Of a DNA stretch of 50,169 bases, positions 8,046 through 15,096 are shown piece after piece. The translations under genes and the position numbers were made by a program. The notes under the pieces were generated by a model, which saw only the letters and a program-made list of their open reading frames with translations, searched no databases and was not told the DNA's origin. The stretch covers positions 1 to 50,169 of the IMG/VR virus record IMGVR_UViG_3300035703_000134; one strand, given 5' to 3'. The stretch is from a virus. Every line of letters starts with the position of its first letter. Within the stretch, counting starts at the first letter, position 1.

Positions 8046-10066
8046 CAGTCGATCTCCTTCATGTAGTACCGTGTCTCAAACCCATCCCCGCGCAGCGGCA
8101 GGTCGGGCGCCCAGGCGATCGGGCGGCCCATGATTTCCTCGACGCCCTTCAGCGAGCCGTAGTCGTCGTGCGCCTCGATCACGATCTCGTCGTGCACGGT
8201 CGTGAGCTGGCGGTAGCCGGCCTCGTCGATGGCCAGCATCGATTCGCGCAGGCAGTCGCGCGCGATCGCCTGGGTGATGTTCTCGACGAGCTTGCCGCCG
8301 TAGGTGGGCAGGCGCGTCCACTGCTTGGTCTTCTGGTCCAGGCCCTCGTAGGTGAGGGACCCGGCGCTGGCGATCACGTAGCGGCTGCCGTCAGCCTTCT
8401 CGCGATACAGGTCCGCGCCTTCGATGCGCGGCTTGACGTACGACAGGCGTCGCCCCGAGGGCAGGGTGATGAACAGGAACCCGCTCTCGTAGCTGAACTC
8501 CAGTCGGGCCCGGCCGCCGGCGATCTCGAGAACGGTCTTGGTCTTGTGGCGCACCGCGTTCTTCGCGCGCTCTTCGCATGCGTACCAAAGCGCGACCACC
8601 TCCGGGTTCGCCTCGCGCCACGCGGTCTTGATGTCCTCGAGCTCGTCCTCGGGGATGCCCATCTCGAGCGCGCCCATGGTCTTGAGCGCGCCGGCCCCGC
8701 CCTGGTAGCCCAGTGCGAGCTCGGCGATCTTGCCCTTCTGCCGGTACGGGCTCTTCTTCGTGACCGACCCGGGCTCGAGCTTGAACATCTGCTCGGCGCT
8801 GGCCTCGTAGATCTTGCCGTGGGTCTTGAACACCTCCAGCCGCCACACGCACCACGCCAGCCACGCGATCACGCGGGCCTCGATGGCGCTGAAGTCGACG
8901 ACGATGAAGCGGTGGTCCTGCTCGGCGATGAAAGCCGTGCGGATGAGCTGGCTCAGCGTGTCCGGCACGTTGCCGAACAGGAGCTCGAGCTCATCGAAAC
9001 GGCCTTCGATCAGCAGGTTGCGCGCGAGGTCGATGTCGCGCAGCTTGTTCTGCGGGAGGTTCTGCACCTGCACCAGCCGGCCAGCCCAGCGCCCGGTGCG
9101 GTTGGCCCCGTAGAACTGCGTGAGCCCGCGGATGCGGTCGTCGTTGCACGCAGCCCTGGCCATGGCCTGGAACTTCGTGACGCTCGTCTTGGCCAGCTCC
9201 TGGCGGATCTCCAGCACGCGGCGCACCGTGTCGCTGTCGGTGGCCTGCAGCACCTTGGGCACGGTCTTCTTGGTCAGGTCGGTGATCGAGTCGTCCTCGG
9301 TCTCCTCCTGCAGCCACGCGAGCAGCTGGTCGCGGCTGTTGGGGTTGTCCAGGCCGGTGAGCTCCATGGCCTCGTCGAGCAGCCGGGTCTTGACCTGCTC
9401 GTCGCACACGATCGCGTTGGCCACCAGGGTGCGGTGCACCTTGATGCCGGCCGCATTCATGCGCTGGTCCAGATGCCACAGTCGCCACTCAATGTCGGGC
9501 ACCGGGAACTTGGCGATGCGCCTGGAGATCTCGCGCTCGGTCTCTACATCTCGTCGGCAGTACTCAACAAATAGCGACCATTTGTCAGGGTCGTGGTGCG
9601 GCAAGTTGCGCGTGCGCCCGTGGTTGGTCTTGGTCGGTTTGCAGGGGATGCAGAAGTAGCGGATCAGCGACCAGCCGGTCATCAGCTTCTGCTTGTCCTC
9701 GGACAGGCCCACCACCTTGCCGACGTCGCCCAGGTTGCCGGGGAGACCCAAGTACAGCGCGTGCACGCTGGTGCAGCGCCACTGCGTGACGTCGAGCGCC
9801 ATGTCGGGGAAGTGCCGGGCGATGCAGGCAGTCTCAAACGCAGCGTTGTACGCGGTCTTGATCACCTCGGGGTCTTCGAGTGCCGCGAGCACGAGCTCGG
9901 GCAGGGCTTCGCCGCGTGCCAGATCGACGACCTGGACGGGTTCGTCATCGAAGGCGTAGGCGAAGAGCAGGATCTCGAAGTCGTCGCTCTCGACGTAGCG
10001 CGACACACCACACTTCTTCAGGTCTACGGAGCTGAACGTCTCGAGGTCGATGCGCAGGGTCGTCAT
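8045..10066 (-). CDS. Phage family-A DNA polymerase (PolA-like)
   Basis: This 673-residue replicative polymerase has an N-terminal 3'-5' exonuclease-like domain beginning RIDLETFS (the D-x-E of Exo I). The polymerase domain shows motif A as VVDFSAIEARVIAW (near residue 390), motif B as KGKIAELALGYQGGAGAL (near 445) and motif C as TVHDEIVIEA (near 625). There is no 5' nuclease domain, as usual in phages. The ATG at 10066 was chosen because it overlaps the upstream stop as ATGA; the frame continues upstream only as low-complexity sequence. Together with the DUF2815, DUF2800, VRR-NUC, SNF2 and primase-helicase genes it forms a recurrent phage replication set. Confidence 0.95.
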   Translation of the reverse strand: MTTLRIDLETFSSVDLKKCGVSRYVESDDFEILLFAYAFDDEPVQVVDLARGEALPELVLAALEDPEVIKTAYNAAFETACIARHFPDMALDVTQWRCTSVHALYLGLPGNLGDVGKVVGLSEDKQKLMTGWSLIRYFCIPCKPTKTNHGRTRNLPHHDPDKWSLFVEYCRRDVETEREISRRIAKFPVPDIEWRLWHLDQRMNAAGIKVHRTLVANAIVCDEQVKTRLLDEAMELTGLDNPNSRDQLLAWLQEETEDDSITDLTKKTVPKVLQATDSDTVRRVLEIRQELAKTSVTKFQAMARAACNDDRIRGLTQFYGANRTGRWAGRLVQVQNLPQNKLRDIDLARNLLIEGRFDELELLFGNVPDTLSQLIRTAFIAEQDHRFIVVDFSAIEARVIAWLAWCVWRLEVFKTHGKIYEASAEQMFKLEPGSVTKKSPYRQKGKIAELALGYQGGAGALKTMGALEMGIPEDELEDIKTAWREANPEVVALWYACEERAKNAVRHKTKTVLEIAGGRARLEFSYESGFLFITLPSGRRLSYVKPRIEGADLYREKADGSRYVIASAGSLTYEGLDQKTKQWTRLPTYGGKLVENITQAIARDCLRESMLAIDEAGYRQLTTVHDEIVIEAHDDYGSLKGVEEIMGRPIAWAPDLPLRGDGFETRYYMKEID

Positions 10067-10167
10067 TGTTTTTGTTCCAGCTCCTCGAGCCGCGCCTGGA
10101 GCTTGGCGATCAGCTGCTCCAGGCGACGGATGAGGATCCACAGGTCTTGTTCAGTCAGCTGTTGCAC
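10063..10167 (-). CDS. Tiny coiled-coil protein, 34 aa
   Basis: A GTG at 10167 opens a 34-residue peptide that is one continuous amphipathic helix (LWILIRRLEQLIAKLQARL), likely a short coiled coil. It overlaps the upstream gene by 17 bases, and its stop overlaps the polymerase start as ATGA, so it may serve translational coupling or be a small partner of the polymerase. The start is uncertain because the ribosome binding site is weak. It could also be non-functional. Confidence 0.45.
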   Translation of the reverse strand: MQQLTEQDLWILIRRLEQLIAKLQARLEELEQKQ

Positions 10168-10426
10168 CCTCGTTGTCTCCGGCGATAGGGGCCTCCGCGG
10201 ACGCGGTCTTGCCCTTGTTCTTGCTGCCCTTGGGGCGGCCTCCGGCACGCTTGACGGGTTGCACGGGATCGGCGGCCGGCTGAGGGTTGAGCTGCTGCTC
10301 GGCCTGCACGCGGATCACGGCGATGAGCTCGGCGACCTGATCGAAGGGCATCTTCGCCAGCGCGTTGAGCACGAGCTGCACGCCGTTGACGCCGAGCTGG
10401 ATGGTGAGGATCTGAGGTTGGTTCAT
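10151..10426 (-). CDS. Hypothetical protein with AT-hook-like tail
   Basis: The 91-residue protein has a helical N-terminal half (MNQPQILTIQLGVNGVQLV) and a C-terminal GGRPKGSKNK segment that looks like an AT-hook, a minor-groove binding motif. The ATG at 10426 was chosen because the upstream gene ends 11 bases before it; no strong Shine-Dalgarno is visible. It sits between a secreted protein and the polymerase. DNA binding is inferred from the motif only. Confidence 0.65.
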   Translation of the reverse strand: MNQPQILTIQLGVNGVQLVLNALAKMPFDQVAELIAVIRVQAEQQLNPQPAADPVQPVKRAGGRPKGSKNKGKTASAEAPIAGDNEGATAD

Positions 10427-10437
10427 GGGTTGTTCTT

Positions 10438-10638
10438 TCACAGGCTGAACGGGCAGTAGCTGTCGAAGATGCGCGTGGTCGTGTACTGGCACTGGTAGTC
10501 CACGCAGTACGTGCCGACGTACTTGAAGCCCTGCTGGGTGCTGATGCCCTCACAACGCAGCAGCGTGCCGGCGCGAGCCACTGCGATCGAGGGGGCGAGG
10601 TTGGCCGCCAGGATGGCGGCCACGAAGAGTTTCTTCAT
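10438..10638 (-). CDS. Small secreted cysteine-containing protein
   Basis: Sixty-six residues with a clear Sec signal peptide (KKLF followed by VAAILAANLAPSIAVARA; cleavage probably after residue 21-23). The mature peptide is about 43 residues with four cysteines (29, 45, 50, 62) that could form two disulfides in the periplasm. GGAGG lies upstream of the ATG. Finding an exported protein inside a replication operon suggests a role at the cell envelope, for example blocking superinfection, but this is speculation. No family was recognised. Confidence 0.75.
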   Translation of the reverse strand: MKKLFVAAILAANLAPSIAVARAGTLLRCEGISTQQGFKYVGTYCVDYQCQYTTTRIFDSYCPFSL

Positions 10639-10652
10639 GGCCTGCCTCCCGA

Positions 10653-11192
10653 TCAGCTGAGGAAGTCTTCTTCCGCGGCGGTGAAGTCGTCCTCGGCGCG
10701 GCTGCGGCCGGACAGCGGTTCACCATCGGCGAGCTTCTGCACGTTCTGCAGACCCGCACCCACGCCCTTGTTGCCGCTCTGGCTGTACGCATAGAAGTTC
10801 AGCGACACGCGGCCGTAGACGCCGCTGTACACCTCGCCCTTGTTCAGGATCGGGTTGAGCTGCGCGTCGACGACGCCGGGCTGCTGCTTGCTGTTGGCGT
10901 TGATGAACCAGTGGCCCTTGTACTCAGCCGAGTCGCGCTCGGTGTCGCCGTCGCGCAGCGGCACCTTCACGCCCGGCGGGACCTTGCCACCCCAGGTCGC
11001 CTTGCCGGCTTCCTTGGCGGCCTCGATTGCGGCCTTGATCTTGTTGACGGTGGCCGTGTCGCTCTTGGGGATCAGCACGCACACGCTGTACTTCGGATCG
11101 CCGCCGTTCATGCCGGCGCGCGGCTCGAAGACGTTGACGTAGGACAGGCGGACCTTGCCGGTGACGACTTTGGTGGGAGACGAGTTGCTCAT
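10653..11192 (-). CDS. DUF2815 ssDNA-binding protein
   Basis: This 179-residue protein matches the DUF2815 family in length and motifs: VTGKVRLSYVNVFEP at the start, a DPKYSVCVLIPKSD strand, GHWFINANSKQQPGV, then VYSGVYGRVSLNFYAY. The tail is acidic (AEDDFTAAEEDF), like other phage single-stranded DNA-binding proteins. Role known for the family: coating ssDNA during replication and recombination. AAAGG lies upstream of the ATG. It lies directly downstream of the DUF2800 nuclease gene, its usual partner. Confidence 0.9.
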   Translation of the reverse strand: MSNSSPTKVVTGKVRLSYVNVFEPRAGMNGGDPKYSVCVLIPKSDTATVNKIKAAIEAAKEAGKATWGGKVPPGVKVPLRDGDTERDSAEYKGHWFINANSKQQPGVVDAQLNPILNKGEVYSGVYGRVSLNFYAYSQSGNKGVGAGLQNVQKLADGEPLSGRSRAEDDFTAAEEDFLS

Positions 11193-11217
11193 GTGGATAC
11201 CTTTCTGATGAGCTGGT

Positions 11218-12399
11218 TCACTGAAAATCTGTAGCGGCTGAAGCCACAGAGCTGAGAGCTGGGCGCTTGTCTTCTGCAGCGACCAGCGTGGGTTTGCCTT
11301 GCGGCTTGACGACGAGGTCGTCCAGCAGCTCGGCGAACTTCTTCTTGCCGATGGCCTTCTCCATGGCGGTGATGCCGAGCAGCGAACGCTCGTAGATCAC
11401 GGCCTCGGGGATGCCCGACTGGAGGAGGCGCGCGGCCACCTCTTCGGCGTTGGCGTACTTGCGATTGCTGCGGCCCTCGACGAGCTTGAAGCCGGGGATC
11501 TCGTGCCCCTTCTCGGCCTGCTTCAAGGCGTAGGCCTTGACGTCGTTGAGCCAGTCGATGGCCATGTCGGCCTTGGCCAGCACCGCGGTCAGCTGCTCGA
11601 CGGTGAGCAGCTCGGGGTCCTTCAGTGCGAAGTCCTGGCGTGCGACCTCGATGGCCGCAGCCGCTCGAGCCGGACACTGGTACCGCGCACGGCAGAACCC
11701 GCTGGTGCAGTGGTCGCCCGGCACGAATTCGCCCTGGCCATCCCAGGCCATGCGCGCACGCGGCATCACGTAGCTCTCGGCCCAGCCCAGCAGCTCGCTC
11801 GTGCTGAGCTCCTCGCTGCCGTAGTTCTCCAGCCGCGGCTGCAGCACGGTCATGCGAACGCGCTGGATGTCGTACAGGTGCGCGAGCTCGTTGTAGGCGC
11901 CCAGTCCGTACAGCCGCATCTGGCTGTTGTCCTGCGCCTCGACGAGCACGCCCTTGCCGTACTTCAGGTCCATCACCTCGACGATCTCGTCGGTGATGAT
12001 CACGAGGTCGCCGGTGCCGAAGCCCTCGGGCACCCAGCGGCTGAAGTCCAGGCGCTTCTCAACGAGGATCACCGGGTCGTCGCAGCGGGCACGGGCCTGC
12101 TCGATCGCCTCGATCGCGCGGGCCACTGCCGCGGCGACATAGTCACGCAGCGCCGGCGAGTCGTACTTCGCCGCGAGATCGGCGGGCAGCGGGTCGACCG
12201 GCAGTTGCAGGTACGTCAGCACGTCCTGCTCGAACACGGCGTGCGCGAACGTGCCCTCGGCGGCGAACTCGCTGCCCTCGTCGGGAAACTGGTCCTCGAG
12301 GCTCGCGCTCGGGGTGCAGGTCAGCCACTTCTTGCTGCCGCTGGCGCTGAGCTTGGCGTGGGCCCGCTCGGCGGGGCCGATGGTCAGGGCGGTGGTCAT
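11218..12399 (-). CDS. DUF2800 Cas4/RecB-like PD-(D/E)XK nuclease
   Basis: This 393-residue member of the DUF2800 family resembles Cas4/RecB nucleases. The N terminus has SASGSKKWLTCTPSASLE and GTFAHAVFEQ (a catalytic His). The core shows GTGDLVII, then EVMDLKYGKGVLVEA (D and K of the PD-DXK site), then NSQMRLYGLGAY (motif QxxxY). Cysteines in HCTSGFCRARYQCPAR, with the early C in LTCTP, could bind an Fe-S cluster. GGGAGGAAGC precedes the ATG. The likely role is end resection with the adjacent ssDNA-binding protein; that pairing is inference from context. Confidence 0.9.
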   Translation of the reverse strand: MTTALTIGPAERAHAKLSASGSKKWLTCTPSASLEDQFPDEGSEFAAEGTFAHAVFEQDVLTYLQLPVDPLPADLAAKYDSPALRDYVAAAVARAIEAIEQARARCDDPVILVEKRLDFSRWVPEGFGTGDLVIITDEIVEVMDLKYGKGVLVEAQDNSQMRLYGLGAYNELAHLYDIQRVRMTVLQPRLENYGSEELSTSELLGWAESYVMPRARMAWDGQGEFVPGDHCTSGFCRARYQCPARAAAAIEVARQDFALKDPELLTVEQLTAVLAKADMAIDWLNDVKAYALKQAEKGHEIPGFKLVEGRSNRKYANAEEVAARLLQSGIPEAVIYERSLLGITAMEKAIGKKKFAELLDDLVVKPQGKPTLVAAEDKRPALSSVASAATDFQ

Positions 12400-12668
12400 G
12401 CTTCCTCCCTGGCCCGCAGCATGTCGTCGGCGAAGGCGTAGCGCGCCTGCGCCCGGGACCGATGCATCGGGCCGTGATAGATGGTCTTGGTGCCGTCGGA
12501 GTTGACGCGGATCTGCTCACGCGTCGGACCGAGCAGGTACTTCTGGATGTCCTGTTCCGTCGCGCGGATCGCGAAGTAGTCGCGCAGCGTCATGCCGCCC
12601 TCGACGCACGCGCCGGCGCTGCGCACGACGTACTGCGGGAACGCGGGTCCGCCGGCGTCGATGCTCAC
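12396..12668 (-). CDS. Small phage protein with GMTLRDYFA motif
   Basis: The GTG at 12668 was chosen because GGAGG lies five bases upstream; another GTG is two codons earlier, and there is open frame beyond. The 90-residue protein has a GGMTLRDYFAIRA motif, shared with the next gene upstream and common in short phage proteins of unknown function. The C-terminal half is basic and helical (SRAQARYAFADDMLRAREEA). Its stop overlaps the DUF2800 start by four bases. Confidence 0.75.
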   Translation of the reverse strand: MSIDAGGPAFPQYVVRSAGACVEGGMTLRDYFAIRATEQDIQKYLLGPTREQIRVNSDGTKTIYHGPMHRSRAQARYAFADDMLRAREEA

Positions 12669-12670
12669 GC

Positions 12671-12919
12671 TCACCTCCGCGCTCTCATCATGGCGCGGGC
12701 CATCGCGTACGCACGGCACGCGATCTCGTCCTCGGCGCCGGTGATGCCCAGCTTCACCGGGTTGTTGATCTGCGCCTGCATCGCCTTGCCGGCGAAGTAG
12801 TCGACCAACGTCATGCCCGGGCAGAAGTAGCTGGCCTCGTCGTCCGGGGCGTCAAGCTCAAACGGGAACGCGTGCACGGCGCCCTGGAGGTTCTTCAGGT
12901 ATTGCTCATCGCTGATCAC
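12671..12919 (-). CDS. Small phage protein with GMTLVDYFA motif
   Basis: Eighty-two residues, starting at a GTG that overlaps the upstream stop as GTGA. It carries PGMTLVDYFAGKAMQA, the same motif as its downstream neighbour, and both end in a helix with a conserved R-A-YA-A arrangement (RAYAMARAMMRARR). The two are probably diverged duplicates, or two members of a widespread small family whose motif suggests a helix-strand interaction site. Function is unknown. Confidence 0.75.
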   Translation of the reverse strand: MISDEQYLKNLQGAVHAFPFELDAPDDEASYFCPGMTLVDYFAGKAMQAQINNPVKLGITGAEDEIACRAYAMARAMMRARR

Positions 12920-13068
12920 AGCAGTGCCTTTCCGACCTCGCGCTCGAGGTCTTCTTGCTTGTCCTTGCGGGTCTGGCGCTTGCCCCAGCCGGCGGGCAGC
13001 AGCGGCTTGCCGCGCTCGTCGAACTGGGGGAACGGCCAGTGGGGGTTGAACTTCTTGCGCGGGGTCAC
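12916..13068 (-). CDS. Small basic hypothetical protein, 50 aa
   Basis: A GTG at 13068 overlaps the upstream stop (GTGA) and is preceded by AGGTGG. The peptide is strongly basic and proline/tryptophan-containing (KKFNPHWPFPQFDERG), then KRQTRKDKQEDLEREV. No signal peptide or membrane segment is present. It could bind nucleic acid by charge alone; no family is recognised. Confidence 0.6.
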   Translation of the reverse strand: MTPRKKFNPHWPFPQFDERGKPLLPAGWGKRQTRKDKQEDLEREVGKALL

Positions 13069-13187
13069 AGGAACCACCTCGCGACGTTGATCGCGATGCC
13101 GGCCATGAAGCCGAGCCACACTGCGACGATCGCGCCAGCGGCGACCGTCAGTGCGACCAGGGTCAGGCCCTCGAGTGCGCCCTTCAA
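13065..13187 (-). CDS. Tiny membrane protein with TTG start
   Basis: A TTG at 13187 overlaps the upstream TGA and has GGGAGG seven bases upstream, the best start in this frame. The 40-residue peptide is nearly all one hydrophobic helix (LTLVALTVAAGAIVAVWLG, then FMAGIAINVARWFL), so it should insert in the inner membrane. No family is recognised. The rare start codon suggests low expression. Confidence 0.55.
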   Translation of the reverse strand: MKGALEGLTLVALTVAAGAIVAVWLGFMAGIAINVARWFL

Positions 13188-13462
13188 TTCGCTGCCTCCC
13201 GCTCCGCGTAACTGTTGAACTGCGCGCGGAAGTCGGTGGCCTGCTCCTCGATCTCCGATCGCAGCAGGTCCAGTGCGCTCAGGCGCGCGGCGTGATTGAA
13301 CGGCAGCAGCGCCACGCCCAGCACGATCGAGCACGCGTCGAAGACCGCGACCGCGGCGAACGCCGGGCCCTTGCTCTGCAGCAGCTCGAAGTACTTCGCG
13401 TGCAGCTCGTTGGCTATCGGGCCGCTGACCTCGCGCACCTCGTCGGGGCTGAGGCGGCTCAT
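13184..13462 (-). CDS. Hypothetical helical protein, 92 aa
   Basis: Begins MSRLSPDEVREVSGPIANEL at an ATG that overlaps the upstream stop as ATGA. A moderately hydrophobic middle segment (AFAAVAVFDACSIVLGVALL) might be a membrane helix or a buried core; charged helices flank it. No family was recognised. Confidence 0.7.
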   Translation of the reverse strand: MSRLSPDEVREVSGPIANELHAKYFELLQSKGPAFAAVAVFDACSIVLGVALLPFNHAARLSALDLLRSEIEEQATDFRAQFNSYAEREAAN

Positions 13463-13719
13463 ACCGGCGCCCCGCTGATGTCGTCGGGCAGGATCAGCTT
13501 CGGGGCCTTGATCGCGGCCTCGGGCTCGGGCTGCTTCTGCATCGCCTCGAACCACTGGATCGCGTCGCGGGCGACGCGGTCCATGTTCGCGCCCAGGTAC
13601 GAGCCGATGATCAGCGCGCTGGTGGGCGGCTCGTTGATCGCGTTCGGGTTGTCGAGGCTGGCCTCGGCGTTGATGGTCTGGTCGTCGCCGTCCCAGATCC
13701 TCATGGTGATGGTGGTCAT
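13459..13719 (-). CDS. Hypothetical protein, 86 aa
   Basis: The ATG at 13719 overlaps the upstream stop (ATGA). The first 20 residues (MTTITMRIWDGDDQTIN) look like a beta strand pair, followed by a helix (RVARDAIQWFEAMQKQPE). The sequence is acidic overall and has no recognised motif. It is coupled to its neighbours in the leftward operon. Confidence 0.7.
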   Translation of the reverse strand: MTTITMRIWDGDDQTINAEASLDNPNAINEPPTSALIIGSYLGANMDRVARDAIQWFEAMQKQPEPEAAIKAPKLILPDDISGAPV

Positions 13720-14018
13720 GCGGTTTCTTTCGTGGTGTCGCGCTGCGCGAGGTGCAGCCCCAACCGCTTCAGGGCGCGGTCGAGCCCCTCCATCTCCCAG
13801 TCGCCCAGGACCTGGAGCTCCAGGTTCACCGGCTCGTCGGTGCGGAACACGACGTCGCCGCGCCAGTCGCGCACCACGAGGTTGGTGGCGCCGCTGTCGA
13901 ACTTCAGGGTCAGCGTCGTCACGCCGCCGTGGCCGGCGTCGCCGCCGCACGGACCGGTCGTCTGGTACTCGAGCTCGACGTGCTCCGGGATCACCGGGAC
14001 GTGCGTGAAGGCGTCCAT
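13716..14018 (-). CDS. Hypothetical protein, 100 aa
   Basis: A beta-rich looking protein (VTTLTLKFDSGATNLVVR, then VVFRTDEPVNLELQVLG) with a short helical C terminus. GGAGG lies upstream of the ATG, which overlaps the previous stop as TGATG. No family was recognised; nothing suggests membrane association or export. Confidence 0.7.
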   Translation of the reverse strand: MDAFTHVPVIPEHVELEYQTTGPCGGDAGHGGVTTLTLKFDSGATNLVVRDWRGDVVFRTDEPVNLELQVLGDWEMEGLDRALKRLGLHLAQRDTTKETA

Positions 14019-14506
14019 CAGATCGCCTCCGCCGCGGCCATCACGGCGGCGAACTTCGACGGCTCGAGCTCGGTGAGCTTGGCCACGCCGAACTTGCTCA
14101 GCAGGGCCTTGACCTTGTCGGCCTTGCCGTCGCGGCTGAGGTCGGCGAGCTTCGCGCGCAGGTCGACCAGGGTCACGGCCGGCTCAGAGGGGGATGCAGG
14201 CGTCGCAGTAGCGGCCGGGGTGCTCGCACCAGCGGACGTCTCCGGCGTCGGCGCTTCCGCAGACGCGGCAGCCTTCGCTGCGCGCGGCTTTTTTGCCGGT
14301 TTGTCCTCGGCTGCCGGGGCCGGCGCTTCGGCCTGGGGCTGCTCGGGCTCGAGCTCGGCGGGCTCGGCGAACATGGTGAGCTGGCGCGCGTTGCGCCGGA
14401 ACTCGGCGCGCTCGAGCTCCTGGATCTCGCCGATCTCGACCAGCGCGCGGCCGATCACGGTGAGGGACTGGCCGTGCAGGCCGCTGAGGTTGATGTCCAT
14501 TGCCAT
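14018..14506 (-). CDS. Two-domain hypothetical protein with Ala/Pro/Glu-rich linker
   Basis: The 162-residue protein has a short N-terminal region (MAMDINLSGLHGQSLTVIG), an alanine-, proline- and glutamate-rich low-complexity linker (about residues 52-110), and a compact C-terminal helical segment (VTLVDLRAKLADLSRDGKAD, then VKALLSKFGVAKLTELEP) that resembles a small LEM/SAP-like helical fold. Linker-tethered helical tails are common in phage replication accessory proteins. Function is unknown. The first ATG is preceded by a purine-rich site. Confidence 0.75.
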   Translation of the reverse strand: MAMDINLSGLHGQSLTVIGRALVEIGEIQELERAEFRRNARQLTMFAEPAELEPEQPQAEAPAPAAEDKPAKKPRAAKAAASAEAPTPETSAGASTPAATATPASPSEPAVTLVDLRAKLADLSRDGKADKVKALLSKFGVAKLTELEPSKFAAVMAAAEAI

Positions 14507-14528
14507 CTCTCTTTCTTGGGTTGGGGGA

Positions 14529-14726
14529 TCAGATGTGCTCGGCCCCGCACTCGGGGCACACGGTGGTGCGCGGCTCCTGGCTCTCGAGCTCGTCCTTGAG
14601 CTCGCGCACGGCGTCGCAGCGGCGGTCCAGGCGCCGGATCAGCTCCAGGACCAGGGGATCGGTGCTGTCCCGCGCGACGCGGTGCAGCTCGCGGTCGGTC
14701 AGCCGATGGAAGTGCGCGTGGTTCAC
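14529..14726 (-). CDS. Small protein with C-terminal zinc-ribbon half
   Basis: Sixty-five residues from a GTG overlapping the upstream stop (GTGA). It is mostly charged helix (RLTDRELHRVARDSTDPLVL, then RRLDRRCDAVRELKDELE), ending in CPECGAEHI, a single CxxC knuckle that could dimerise around zinc. No family was recognised. Confidence 0.7.
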   Translation of the reverse strand: MNHAHFHRLTDRELHRVARDSTDPLVLELIRRLDRRCDAVRELKDELESQEPRTTVCPECGAEHI

Positions 14727-14929
14727 GGGCGCACCGCTCGCACGAAGGTCGGCGTCGGCTTGGCGTCGTAGAACTGGGTGCGGCTCGCGCTGGGCGGGGT
14801 CCACCCGGTGTACCGGTGCCACGTGGCCTGCACGTCGGCGCCGCTGGTCCACCGGAAGTCGGGGTGCCCGACGGGGATCAGCGGATCGGTCCGGGTAGCC
14901 CCGGCGGGGAGGGAGGGGGAGGCAGCCAT
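14723..14929 (-). CDS. First gene of the leftward early operon, hypothetical 68 aa
   Basis: The ATG at 14929 is preceded by AAAGGA at suitable spacing and was preferred to a GTG at 14953. The protein is small and polar with several tryptophans and prolines (GHPDFRWTSGADVQATWHRY). It lies about 45 bases downstream of the predicted leftward promoter, so it is the first product of the operon. A GATAGC half-site overlaps the base just before its start. Function is unknown. Confidence 0.65.
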   Translation of the reverse strand: MAASPSLPAGATRTDPLIPVGHPDFRWTSGADVQATWHRYTGWTPPSASRTQFYDAKPTPTFVRAVRP

Positions 14930-14975
14930 GCTATCGTCCTTTCGCTGGTTCACTGGGTCGCGTTGGCGTCAGCGG

Positions 14976-15005
14976 ATGATAGCGGAGCTGACACGGGCCG
15001 TGCAA
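14976..15005 (-). promoter_or_regulatory. Leftward early promoter (PL-like)
   Basis: On the minus strand TTGCAC (15005-15000) and TATCAT (14981-14976) are separated by 18 bases, a good sigma70 match. It lies just upstream of the first gene of the leftward operon. A candidate operator (14978-14992) overlaps the -10 box. Confidence 0.6.
14978..14992. promoter_or_regulatory. Candidate operator OL at the leftward promoter
   Basis: The 15-mer beginning GATAGC shares 10 of 15 positions with the dyad at 16110-16124 and overlaps the -10 box of the leftward promoter. A lone GATAGC half-site also sits at 14930-14935 (minus strand). Binding by the repressor or the Cro-like protein is inference from the repeated sequence. 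Confidence 0.4.
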
Positions 15006-15044
15006 CAGGTCGCGCGCGCTGACATGGCCGGACAAGGGTAAACA

Positions 15045-15069
15045 CCTACGCACCGCGGAGGTGCGTAGG
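15045..15069 (-). terminator. Hairpin downstream of the repressor gene
   Basis: A perfect 10-bp inverted repeat, CCTACGCACC and GGTGCGTAGG, with loop GCGGA, lies 28 bases after the repressor stop codon. On the minus strand it is followed by TGTTTACC, a weak T-rich run. It probably ends repressor transcription before the leftward promoter; it could also act as an operator. Confidence 0.55.
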
Positions 15070-15096
15070 CCGGATCAGGCGGGAATCAGCGGGGAA

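Noticed and set aside
8036-9574. 512-codon plus-strand frame opposite the polymerase
   Set aside because: No polymerase-independent motif; the minus-strand polymerase has motifs A, B and C.
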